Of a DNA stretch of 16,539 nt, positions 1 through 8,172 are shown piece after piece. Positions within the stretch are counted from its first letter, which is position 1. Every line of letters begins with the position of its first letter. The notes below the pieces were generated by a model. It was not told the origin of the DNA. It made no database searches and saw only the letters and a list, made by a program, of their open reading frames with translations. The DNA is from Gamarada debralockiae. Lineage: Eukaryota > Ascomycota > Leotiomycetes > Helotiales > Hyphodiscaceae. Made by a program: the position numbers and the translations under genes. The DNA lies in the NCBI GenBank assembly GCA_002803225.1, contig NXFV01001426.1:1-16539 (forward strand). Reading direction: 5' to 3'.

Positions 1-1015
1 AGGAAAAGTATGAGGCTTGAAGGTTTAAAAAGATTGAAAAGTTGAGCAGATGGATGTTAGGTGGCTGCCAATCTTGGGCATACCCCTGATGTAGTGGAGA
101 TCATTATAAAGGCATGAAGTCTCTGGAAGGATGTGAAGTCAAAGTGCAGTCGCGACGTCAAAGACGATGCGGAGCTCGGCGTAGCTGGTGAAGCGCGTTT
201 TGTCTCGGTAAATATGAGAGATTAAGGACTCGAAGGGCAAGATGGTTTGTCTCCGCCGTTCGACCGACAACCTTCGCAGTCACACTGATATAGGAACCTG
301 CGGGGGGTATCTTGACTTTCTGATAACGCTTACCGCTTTCAAAGAAGCAGACAACGGAGAATTTGTCAGATGAAATCTATGCTCTGGTTGTTGCTATGGC
401 AACGGTTGTGTATACATATCTCGGGTTCTGGCAATCCCACGATCTTCCCTCCTTAGATATCAATACATACATGATTTTACCATACAATATCGCCTGATTC
501 GACAGAATTGCATGGCTGTTGCTTTCGAGGTGTCATAAACGGAAGCCTGAAGTTCAAAATGACGGACCTCAAATTGATCGAGTGACTTGCCGCTCGAGTT
601 CCTATAGAGCTGATCACGGTCACTATCGTGCACTATTTTTCGGGAAGGTGCCTACGATATTTATTGAAGTCTGAAACATCATCTGGCGTCTGAGAAGAAT
701 CAGTTTAGGGTTAGAGAAGGTGGGATTAGTACAAGTTAAGATACGGAATTAAAGTCAATGCATGTACTTTGATTTGCAAAGTGTTATCTAATATCGTGCT
801 TGTTGAGAAGCGTCCGTCTGCGTAAAAGAAGGCATTAGGCACATATAATTCTCTATCCACCTATACGATATAAGCCTGAATGCGTGTGTTGTCAAAATCA
901 TCTTGTCTGAACCTCATCTTATCTGGAACTCTCGAATACCTCAGAAAATATTGAAGCTTTCTTTGAAAGGTCAATGGCTGATATGCATGCGTCAATCCAT
1001 TCCGTTGGACGAATC
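1..1015. other. Left-hand non-coding region, no gene supported
   Basis: I see no reading frame here with family motifs or a plausible intron-exon structure. A minus-strand open stretch of about 45 codons near 150-285 lacks an ATG and any recognisable domain, so it is not called. The region could be the upstream region of a gene beyond the left edge. It contains the X-box listed separately at 390-403. A single TTAGGG-like hexamer near 705 is isolated and not telomeric. Confidence 0.5.
390..403. promoter_or_regulatory. RFX-type X-box palindrome
   Basis: The sequence GTTGCTATGGCAAC is a near-perfect palindrome with GTTGC and GCAAC arms. It differs at one base from the classic RFX X-box GTTGCCATGGCAAC. 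Fungal RFX-family proteins (Crt1/Rfx1 in yeasts, RfxA-like in moulds) bind such sites, in yeast notably upstream of ribonucleotide reductase and other DNA-damage genes. No target gene is visible in the window. A gene transcribed leftward beyond position 1 is the natural candidate. Confidence 0.45.
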
Positions 1016-1257
1016 TCTTGCAATATGGTCACGTGATAGACGAAAAGGGTAGGAGAATGTGATTGGATTATTAAGGTATGAAGATACTAGAGATACTAAT
1101 GAACAAACCAAGTACAGCAGTCTGTACTTATAGACAGGAATCCTCCCTATGACTTCATAGGACGCGTCACACAGTTACGCCATGTGATGGCATGTGACGC
1201 CATGTGTCTCAACAGTCAGCACCGAGAATCCCGAGTCACTGATTACTCGTTCCAACA
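1016..1257 (-). repeat. Solo-LTR-like repeat, copy A (inverted relative to copy B)
   Basis: Read on the minus strand, this roughly 240-bp segment starts TGTTGGAACGAG, a beginning common in Ty1/copia LTRs, and ends ATTGCAAGA. It aligns over almost its whole length with 6378-6644 on the plus strand, about 85% identical by eye over the last 115 bases. Both copies keep a palindrome of the form AAGTACAG-N4-CTGTACTT (here 1110-1129) and a CACGTGA motif near the end. The pentamer GAATC directly flanks both sides (1011-1015 and 1258-1262), which fits a 5-bp target-site duplication. No internal retroelement coding sequence is next to it. If the true end is the usual CA, the element stops at 1019 and the duplication no longer abuts it. 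Confidence 0.55.
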
Positions 1258-1569
1258 GAATCGCTATCGCCAAGGGTAGGAATGGACTTTCGATATTCTA
1301 TCCACTCGTGGTATTATTAGCAAGCAACTGCACACTGCCATAGGCACGTCTCTCATCGCTTTAGGGGAACCTAGATCAAATCGGTCAATCCATACTAAGG
1401 GAATTCGTCCAGCTCTTTCCCCTTTGCCAATACTCGTTTCTTCCCACAGTTTCCATCATCCTCTTCTAGACCTCTCCCCTGGGCCCCATAAAGAGCTCCC
1501 TTTGTTTGACCACTGGCTGTCGTATGTTACCAAAAGCACGATCTCAAATGTTTCCTTAGATATTAATCA

Positions 1570-1596
1570 CACAAATTATTATTACTGTAATTTGTG
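1570..1596. repeat. Inverted repeat downstream of the amine oxidase
   Basis: The arms CACAAATT (1570-1577) and AATTTGTG (1589-1596) are perfectly complementary and separated by 11 bases. The hairpin lies about 75 bp past the stop codon of the minus-strand amine oxidase, so it could sit in that gene's 3' UTR. Nothing else is seen in the 410-bp gap between the LTR-like repeat and the gene. Confidence 0.3.
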
Positions 1597-1668
1597 CACG
1601 CGCATTCTAGTGGTGTGCGGCTATAGGAGGGAATTCGGGATTCTCTAGAGCAACGAATCTTCCTTGTC

Positions 1669-3132
1669 CTACGTTGTCCCAAGAATCTCCTTAGCAACCC
1701 TTTCGCCAGATCTTATAGCACCGTCCATATACCCTATCCAATAGTTCGCCGACTCTGTGCCTGCAAAATGGATCCCTTCAAAAGGTGTAGTAAGAGCCGG
1801 ACCATATTGTGTCAGCACTCTAGGCGGCGCAAAAGCTACTGGGCCGCCCCTAGACCACTCCTCATTGTCCCAGCGCTGAATAACCCAACTGCTTACTTCC
1901 GTAGCTTTTGGCCCAAAATAGTTTACATAGTCCTGAAGCACTGCAGCTTTAACATTATCTTCCGACTTCGCATCAAAGGCACGCATCTCGTCGGCTTCAA
2001 TGAAGCCCATCATCGCACCATACGAGCCGTCTGCAGGCGAGCTGTCAAAGGTCGAGCGCACGACTCCGCTGTCGCTTACCACTTGGCCAGTGAGATTGTT
2101 AGCGCGCCAGAAGGGGGTTTGGTAGATAGCGATGGCCTTTCCGAGAGCACCCATGTGTAGTCTTTGTGTGAGTTGGTCTCGGCTAGCAGGCAAGATTGGA
2201 TCATAGCTGATCCGGGCCGCCAAGGGGGGAGACATAGCAATGACAACGTTTGTGGCTTTTATTGAGAGAGCATCTGACTCAACGACGTATCTATCACTAG
2301 ATTTAGTGACACTTCGCACAGGTGCATTGAGGATAATGCGACTGGAGCCGATCCGCTCCGCGAGCTTGATGGCAAGTAGCTGGGTCCCACCATTGATACG
2401 TGTCGCCTGTGCACCGTCTGGAGTTTCTGTGAGTCTTTCCAAAGTCCCCACCATGGTCTCGTTGCCAGCAGAGGCAATATAAGCAATTGCGTAGAGAAGC
2501 GATAACTCAGACGTCTCGGCAGAGAAGATAGACGTGGTTGCAACGTCTAATAAGAAGCGTGCAGATGGCAGAGTAGTTACTGTGTCTAGCCACGATGACA
2601 TAGTCTGGCTATCCCACTCCAGTGCTCTAGGGTGGCTCCATGGTGCGTTGACATCGAGTTCTGCAGCCCACGCGTCGAGCTGTCCTTGTGCTGCTGCAAC
2701 TTGTTCGAGACTAGGAATATCGACAGGAGGAACAGCTCCAGTAGGTCCACCTACAGTGTAGGTTGTGAGTGTATTGTTCTGCCACAGCACATTACTACCA
2801 TTGTTGTATGTATCATACGTAGTAAGTCCGAGGCTATTTGCAAGGGCAATCACTCTGTCTTGGGTAGGGCCTATAAACTCTGCTCCAACCTCCGTTACAC
2901 CACCATTGGGGAGCTTCGCGTTCAACACCCGGCCACCAACTCGGTTACGCGCTTCGAGGACAATGACAGATTTACCTCCTGCGAGAAGATCTTTAGCAGC
3001 CGCAAGCCCCGACAACCCACCGCCGACGATGGCGACGTCAACGTCATAGACAACGTCCCTTCGGTCGGCAGCAACACTAGTTATACAACAATGTGCAAAG
3101 ACTGAAATGGCAATGACTGAAGTGCAATGCAT
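1669..3132 (-). CDS. Flavin-containing amine oxidase with N-terminal signal peptide
   Basis: A 487-residue FAD-dependent amine oxidase of the monoamine oxidase type, encoded in one exon. Such enzymes oxidise amines to imines or aldehydes, releasing hydrogen peroxide. The Rossmann motif GGGLSG is at 37-42, the ribose-binding Glu at 60, and GGR at 66-68. K332, in a GK..IAIY..PFW context, matches the flavin-contacting lysine. The C-terminal FAD motif has GTES at 458-461 and GYMDGAIRSGERVA at 467-480. Length is close to fungal MAO-N. The Cys that binds FAD covalently in animal MAO aligns with P431 in a GGPVAF context, so FAD should be non-covalent, as in fungal MAO-N. Residues 1-22 are hydrophobic and end in Ala-Ala, like a secretion signal, and there is no C-terminal peroxisomal signal (it ends LGTT). 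The start is the only ATG giving this leader. Substrate unknown. Confidence 0.93.
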   Translation of the reverse strand: MHCTSVIAISVFAHCCITSVAADRRDVVYDVDVAIVGGGLSGLAAAKDLLAGGKSVIVLEARNRVGGRVLNAKLPNGGVTEVGAEFIGPTQDRVIALANSLGLTTYDTYNNGSNVLWQNNTLTTYTVGGPTGAVPPVDIPSLEQVAAAQGQLDAWAAELDVNAPWSHPRALEWDSQTMSSWLDTVTTLPSARFLLDVATTSIFSAETSELSLLYAIAYIASAGNETMVGTLERLTETPDGAQATRINGGTQLLAIKLAERIGSSRIILNAPVRSVTKSSDRYVVESDALSIKATNVVIAMSPPLAARISYDPILPASRDQLTQRLHMGALGKAIAIYQTPFWRANNLTGQVVSDSGVVRSTFDSSPADGSYGAMMGFIEADEMRAFDAKSEDNVKAAVLQDYVNYFGPKATEVSSWVIQRWDNEEWSRGGPVAFAPPRVLTQYGPALTTPFEGIHFAGTESANYWIGYMDGAIRSGERVAKEILGTT

Positions 3133-3153
3133 TTTGGAACAATTAACTAAGCA

Positions 3154-3198
3154 AAGACGAAGCTGGATGTGTTGAGTAAATTAAGTGACCTTCGTCTT
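3154..3198. promoter_or_regulatory. Inverted repeat in the amine oxidase 5' region
   Basis: AAGACGAAG (3154-3162) and CTTCGTCTT (3190-3198) are perfect 9-bp inverted arms with a 27-base spacer, starting 22 bp upstream of the amine oxidase ATG. An AT-rich TATA-like stretch on the minus strand (CATAAAAATCC) lies just upstream, near 3211-3221. The arms may be a dimeric regulator site or a 5' UTR hairpin. The inference rests on symmetry and position only. Confidence 0.35.
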
Positions 3199-3918
3199 GG
3201 TAGCGAAGCGGGATTTTTATGTCCTCTGATCGGCCAGCCAGCGCCCAAGGTCAGCCAGTCAGCCCAAATTCAGCCTATACTTCCAACCCTAGAAAGGGCA
3301 GTTTCTCCGCGTCAAGGATTGGATACTGTTTGTTGATGACTGGAATGCTCGGAGCGCCAAGAAAATATCTCATGTGAGAAGTGTTGGGTTACTGTATCGG
3401 AAAGCGAGGTGCAGCAAAATGGAGGGGTAATACGAGTGCGGGGTAGGTACTTCGCCAAGTGTCACGGGTCACTCAGACATTGCACACGAAGGAGTGATTG
3501 ATATTTCAACAAAGAGAATACTCTAGAGAAGAGAGAAAAGAAAGATCAAAGGCCCTACTGCGTACGAAGTAGAGTAAAATAAGGATAACTTGGTCACGTG
3601 CGCGCTTGCGTACCGAGGTTCAGCCGAGGCACTCTATGGGTTCAACCCATCGCACAACCCTAACTTTTTGAGCTTGCCTTGAAAGTTAGAGTTCGAAGCT
3701 CGACCCATAGTAGCCTGCGGCAGTAAAACATGCAAGGCTAAGGACAAGGACGTGATGAGATTCCGAGCCCTAGCGAGGATAAATAAGTCCTCACAAAGAC
3801 GAGGACGACGAGGCAGATTTTAGTAGCAAAGTTACATGAACAGTGATCTGCTCCGAAGTATTCAAGGCTGTCGTTCTCCGCCATCAGCATTCTGAGGCGC
3901 AGGGATCCTCAGGGATTG

Positions 3919-4026
3919 GAATGCCACATATCACGCGTAACGTTGTCCGGACTCGAACGAGCGTTATGCTCCAGACTGAGCTCGGTTGCAAACTCCGAAT
4001 GCCCCACATCACGCGTGACCTTTTCC
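3919..4026. promoter_or_regulatory. Two-copy 30-bp direct repeat containing ATCACGCGT, upstream of the P450
   Basis: Bases 3919-3948 and 3997-4026 agree at 25 of 30 positions and are 78 bp apart. The fully conserved core is ATCACGCGT, which includes an ACGCGT hexamer. The second copy ends 200 bp before the P450 start codon, so the pair is a candidate upstream activating element. ACGCGT is the MluI cell-cycle box in budding yeast, but that assignment is not implied here. Confidence 0.4.
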
Positions 4027-4226
4027 AGTAAAAAGCATCACGGTAGCTATGAGGCTGAATTGCATGTCCGAGGACTCTCCACTTCCCAACTAGACTTAAT
4101 AGAGGCCAACCCGATCCAGATGCGACAATATCCAACGTTTAATCATTATTAAGACAGTGGAGTGAGTGAGGAAGCGTCCACTTTATCTGCAAAATTCAAA
4201 AGAAAGCAGGCCTCTGCATCATTACA

Positions 4227-6141
4227 ATGGTGGCTCTTAATGCTGCCCAAAATCTTGCCTATGGCAATCTTAGCCTCTTATCCACCGCATTGGTCGCATT
4301 TGTGGCCTTGGTTAGTTGAGACTGATATCTTTTCCCCTTTGAGGCTGACGAAGAACTTAGACAGCTGTGTATGGAGTCAGTATCGTTATCTACAGACTCT
4401 ACTTTCATCCGCTGGCCAAGTACCCTGGCCCTCTTCTCGCGCGGATATCTCCAGTAAGGACGCATCTGGAGTAGCATCCCTTAAAAGATATGGTCATTGT
4501 AGCTAAGAGGATGTAGATTCCATTAACCCTAAGCCTCCTCAACGGCCGCATCCCATTTTACGTAAAAGCATGCCACGACAAGTACGGCGCCGTTGTGCGC
4601 ATTTCACCCAACGAACTCTGCTTTGACGATGAATCCGCTTGGAAAGACATCTATGGTAGCCGACCAGGGCACAAAAACTTCCAGAAGGATCCTGTTCACG
4701 TGGGCTCTGTTAAAAGTCTTAATGGTGTTACCACGATCACAATGACGAATGACATTGATCATGCCCGTCAAAGAAGAGCGTTGTCGCATGCATTCTCAAC
4801 GAAGGCACTGCTGGAGCAAGAATATATCGTTCGGGGCTACGTTGATATCTTCTCGAAGAAGATGCAAGACTTCGCCATAAATGGGGAAATTATCAATCTC
4901 ACGGATTGGTTCGCTTACACAACTTTTGATATCGTTGCAGATATGGCTTTGGGGAAACCATTTGGGTGCTTGACAAATGGTGAGTAGGTCTCATCATAGC
5001 TTAGTTGGAAGGATGGGGTTGATAAGTTCAGAGGAATTTAGGTTCTGGGTTCCCTTGATTAGTGACTCGATCAAAGCCGGTGCATTTGAACAAGCGACGA
5101 GGAGAATAGCTACTGCGGATAGTCCATTGCAAAAGTTTCTATTATGGTGCATTCCGGACCACATCCGTGGAACGAGACAAAGTCATTTGGACTATAGTAG
5201 GGAGAAGATCCTAGAGTATGTCACAGATTTTCCTCTATTATCTCACCCTGCTCCAAGAACATTCTAATATTTATATTTCTAGGAGAATGGAACAAACAGG
5301 CAGCGAGCACAAGGATTTCCTGTACTACCTTATGAAGCAGCAAGACGGCGGCCAACTTAACCTAGATGAAGTTATTGTTAATGGCGCACTTTTTATGTTC
5401 GGGACCCCTCCCCCTCCTCCCCCCAAAATTTTCATCAACCAGCAAGCACCCTTCTAACCCAATCCACAGCATTGCCGGCACTGAAACAACCGCTGGCTAC
5501 CTAGCCGGCCTCGTCAACCAACTCCTACGCCCGAACAACCGCCACATCCTCACCCGTCTCACTGCCGAAATCCGCTCAAACTTTGAATCCGACGCCGACC
5601 TGCGATTTGAAGAGCTCGTCAAACTGCCCTACCTGACCGCTGTCATCGAAGAAGGCTTGCGAATCTTTCCGTCGGCCCCCATCGGCTTCGTGCGCACTGT
5701 GCCGGTGGGCGGGGACACAGTCAGCGGCCACTTTTTGCCTGGAGGCACGACAGTCAGCGTGTGCATGTGGGCGGCTACGCATAGTGAGAGAAACTTTAAG
5801 GATCCGTATGTGTTCAGACCAGAGAGATGGCTGGATAAGCAGCACACGACTGACAAGTTGGGGGCGAGCAATCCCTTTTCGTTGGGGCCAAGGGGTTGTA
5901 TTGGGCGGAAGTGAGTAAATACCTATCGTTTCAAGAGAGGGTTGGGCTAATTGTGGTTGGTCATAACAGCCTGTCGTACATGGAGATGCGGCTTATTATT
6001 GGGAAGTTGCTGTGGCATAATGACATCGAGATGGCCGGAGACAACGAAATGTGGAATCCGGAGGGCGATCACAAGAATATGGTCGTCTACAATAACTGGA
6101 TGAAGCCACCTTTGATGGTGAAATTGACGCCGAGGAAATGA
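4227..6141 (+). CDS. Cytochrome P450 monooxygenase, microsomal, seven exons
   Basis: A complete fungal class II P450 of 516 residues after splicing, resembling the CYP65-like group of secondary-metabolism P450s. Exons: 4227-4310, 4361-4453, 4517-4979, 5032-5215, 5283-5396, 5470-5910, 5970-6141. Residues 15-40 form the N-terminal membrane anchor, followed by [14 protein letters not shown] with the proline-rich hinge. The I-helix motif AGTETT is at 315-320, ExxR at E374-R377, PERW at 430-433, and the haem loop [10 protein letters not shown] at 449-458, with C456 the thiolate ligand. All catalytic motifs are intact. Every junction restores frame exactly: introns 1 and 2 rejoin the anchor and the [18 protein letters not shown] region, and intron 5 rejoins the I-helix. 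Intron 5 has an unusual donor (GTTCGG) and a C-rich tract. It should act in the ER with a P450 reductase. The gene is divergent from the amine oxidase. Substrate unknown. Confidence 0.93.
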
Positions 6142-6377
6142 TAATATGTAGTTTAATATAGCATACAGCGTCTTGGAAGGCTACATACCTCAATACAGGC
6201 TAGAAATGAAGGCGATTGATTGACTAGAAGGTTGTCTCTATTTGCAGAGTCAAAGGGTCATGGGAACTAGTATACAGCTAAAAGCTAGTTTCTCCTTAAT
6301 TTCTTATTTACCCTGGAAGTACCTCCGGTTTTCTTCTCTATAGTATGGAATAATATGTAGTCTGGATTTTATGTACC

Positions 6378-6644
6378 TGTTTGAATGAGTAATCAGTGAC
6401 TCTGGTTCTAGGCAGATAGTCAGTGTTCCTGGTTATCTGTGTTGCCTGCTGAGTCACATGGCATCACATGACTCACAGTTCAATCGATCAGTGTGATATG
6501 TTCCATGAGTCATAGGGAAATTTCTGTCCATAAGTACAGACTACTGTACTTGGTTTGTTCGTTAGTATCTCCAGAATCTTCACAGCCTTAATAATCTAAC
6601 CACATTCTCCTTACTTCTCGTCCATCACGTGACAATATTGCAAG
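6378..6644 (+). repeat. Solo-LTR-like repeat, copy B
   Basis: This is the inverted partner of 1016-1257. It starts TGTTTGAATGAGTAATCAGT and ends ATATTGCAAG. The last 115 bases match copy A best, with mostly transition differences. The middle is longer than in copy A by about 25 bases and more diverged. The shared AAGTACAG-N4-CTGTACTT palindrome is at 6532-6551. No clear target-site duplication is visible here, so this copy is probably older or rearranged. It begins about 235 bp after the P450 stop codon. The remaining gap to the SDR (6645-6926) shows nothing further. Confidence 0.55.
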
Positions 6645-6926
6645 TGTGTCTTTGGGCACTACCCTGAAGTAGGATTTTCTTTCAAAGTGCAGCTTGGACA
6701 TCTATTGGCCTCAACACAGAGAACATGAACATTGACATCCTGGTCTGATGCAGGTAGCAAGCATGGGACGACACTCTCTGTGGTGCATTCCTAAGAATTC
6801 ATTCATAAGTAGTGCAACGAACACCGTGCAAAATTGGGACAACTACGGCTTTATTATGTGCCAATAATGGGACTCTGTATATCCGAATTCAGTAAGGCTA
6901 AAATAACCTATTCTATGCCGTGTCGA

Positions 6927-7730
6927 TCACCGGTCATACGATGCCAGAATCCTATCAAAATAGCCCTTCGACAAGGTCTTCAATTCCGGATGAGTGGCTA
7001 CCCATGCAGCATCCTCCTTCACCCCCACCACGGTCTTCTCTGCAACCTCGCTCGGCTCTATCCTTCTCGCTTCTCTCCTCTTCACGTCCAGCTTCAACGA
7101 ATCCCCATACTTCTCCGGCCGACTTCTCTCGCTTTTGACAATATCCGTCCAGGTGGCGGCCACAATAACGTTCGTCACACCAACATTATCACGTGCGGCT
7201 TCAGGACGTAAAGCAGTACCCAGTGCCATGACGGCAGCTTTGGCCGATGTGTACGGCCCGTGCTCCGTGAACCAGTCCGGGACAATGCCGGCCTGCGAGC
7301 CGATGAGTACGATGTGTCCGCTACCTCGGGCGGCCATCTCTGGGTAGAAGATCTGGATGCAGTTGGTCACACCGTAGAGCACGACGCCGTAAACCCAGTT
7401 CCAGTCCTGCTCTCTATGCTCCAAATAGGGGCCGCCTGTTGTCACGCCCGCGTTGCAGATTAGCAAGTCAACCAGGCCGTATCCTTCGGCTTTTAAAACG
7501 GTGTTGTGCAGGTTTTGGACGGAGGCGCGGTCGGAGACGTCGCACGCGACGGGAAGGACGAATTGGGCGCCAGCTTTCCGGATAGTTTCGGCAGCAGCAT
7601 TGAGGCGTTCTTGGTTTGTAGACGCAATGACAATTTTCATGTCTTCTTTTGCTAGTTCGAGGGCGAGCGCTAGGCCAATGCCTGTTGCGCCACCGGTTAT
7701 GATGGCGATTTTATTCTTGAGGTCTTTCAT
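6927..7730 (-). CDS. Short-chain dehydrogenase/reductase (classical SDR)
   Basis: A 267-residue intronless SDR, the normal length for a classical member, reducing or oxidising a carbonyl/alcohol pair with NAD(P)(H). The cofactor motif TGGATGIG is at 12-19, NAG at 93-95, the catalytic Ser at S145 (IGSQAG), and the YxxxK pair is Y160/K164 in YTSAK. There is no acidic residue at the end of the second strand (IVIASTNQERL), which favours NADP(H). The fourth residue of the catalytic tetrad, usually Asn in a VNLxG motif, reads VVLYG here (V117). The PG turn after strand 6 is also replaced by AATWTD. These are departures from the family pattern and may mean altered activity. The start codon is the first ATG and places the Rossmann fold at the right distance. 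It is divergent from the EthD-like gene with a 442-bp shared promoter. Confidence 0.92.
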   Translation of the reverse strand: MKDLKNKIAIITGGATGIGLALALELAKEDMKIVIASTNQERLNAAAETIRKAGAQFVLPVACDVSDRASVQNLHNTVLKAEGYGLVDLLICNAGVTTGGPYLEHREQDWNWVYGVVLYGVTNCIQIFYPEMAARGSGHIVLIGSQAGIVPDWFTEHGPYTSAKAAVMALGTALRPEAARDNVGVTNVIVAATWTDIVKSERSRPEKYGDSLKLDVKRREARRIEPSEVAEKTVVGVKEDAAWVATHPELKTLSKGYFDRILASYDR

Positions 7731-7862
7731 TGTGATGATAATTTTCTTGACTGAATAGCCTGAGATCTATATGAAATGGAGGAGAAAGTGAGTTGTTGAA
7801 CGGGATAAAGGTATAGCTTATAAGATGGGTACGGGCAGGGAAATATTCCCAAAAGGTCCCAG

Positions 7863-7878
7863 TCGGCCCAGGGGCCGA
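7863..7878. promoter_or_regulatory. CGG-N8-CCG palindrome, Zn(II)2Cys6-type site
   Basis: TCGGCCCAGGGGCCGA consists of perfect 7-bp inverted arms around AG, giving CGG and CCG triplets 8 bases apart. Binuclear zinc cluster dimers of fungi bind inverted CGG triplets with a fixed spacer. It lies 133 bp upstream of the SDR ATG and 295 bp upstream of the EthD-like ATG. The assignment is by pattern only. Confidence 0.45.
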
Positions 7879-7937
7879 TAGTTACACTCCAACCTTGTTG
7901 AACTGACGACTAATGCGAGGATATCGCATTTGGTGCA

Positions 7938-7970
7938 TGGCGGAAACTGGCGGAAACTGGCGGAAACTGA
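7938..7970. repeat. Three tandem copies of TGGCGGAAAC in the shared promoter
   Basis: Three exact 10-bp units run from 7938 to 7967, followed by TGA. They place three CGG triplets in the same orientation exactly 10 bp apart (CGG-N7-CGG-N7-CGG), about one helical turn. This could be a direct-repeat zinc-cluster operator or a simple expanded minisatellite. It sits midway between the palindromic CGG site and the EthD-like gene. Confidence 0.6.
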
Positions 7971-8172
7971 CACCCGCACGGAACAGATTAACAAAACCCT
8001 TGATTGTGAGCTTGTTCGGATATCCTTTTCCAAAATGGACCGAGAAGTGGGACATAATTCTCCACGTGATGACTATGCCTTTTATTTTTATTTTTTCCCA
8101 GAAAACTCAACCACATATTAAGGCTCTCATCCAATACCTTCGCAGCAATTCTGGCTACCGAGTCATTTCACA

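Larger units (their letters stand above)
3133..4226. other. Divergent intergenic region between amine oxidase and P450
   Basis: About 1.1 kb separates the two divergent start codons. Short open frames near 3843-4152 overlap each other on both strands and have no domain, so no gene is called. The region holds the inverted repeat next to the amine oxidase, a CACGTG at about 3595, and an imperfect direct repeat close to the P450 listed separately. A B-box-like GGTTCAACCC near 3640 has no tRNA around it. Confidence 0.6.
7731..8172. promoter_or_regulatory. Bidirectional promoter between the SDR and the EthD-like gene
   Basis: These 442 bp separate two divergent start codons. They contain a CGG-N8-CCG palindrome and a three-copy CGG tandem array (both listed separately), a CACGTG at about 8064, and a T-rich tract at 8078-8098 near the EthD start. 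Small open frames inside it have no domain support. The arrangement fits joint control by a Zn(II)2Cys6 regulator, though no such gene is in the window. Confidence 0.55.

Noticed and set aside
150..285. Minus-strand exon-like stretch of about 45 codons
   Set aside because: Bounded by stops on both sides, no ATG, no clear splice partners and no recognised domain.
705..718. TTAGGG-like telomere repeat
   Set aside because: Only one and a half units; isolated AACCCTA-type hexamers elsewhere are equally single, so there is no telomere or interstitial array.
1768..3105. Several plus-strand open frames inside the amine oxidase
   Set aside because: Antisense shadows of an intact 487-residue enzyme with all family motifs.
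3600..3690. tRNA gene, from a B-box-like GGTTCAACCC
   Set aside because: No A-box, anticodon stem or pairing acceptor arms could be found around it.
3843..4152. Overlapping small open frames on both strands upstream of the P450
   Set aside because: No domain, mutually overlapping, and they cover the repeated promoter motif; treated as non-coding.
6994..7347. Open frame antisense to the SDR
   Set aside because: A shadow of the well-supported SDR frame on the other strand, with no motif of its own.
7938..7970. CRISPR-like repeat
   Set aside because: A 10-bp tandem repeat without spacers in a eukaryotic promoter; no CRISPR features.
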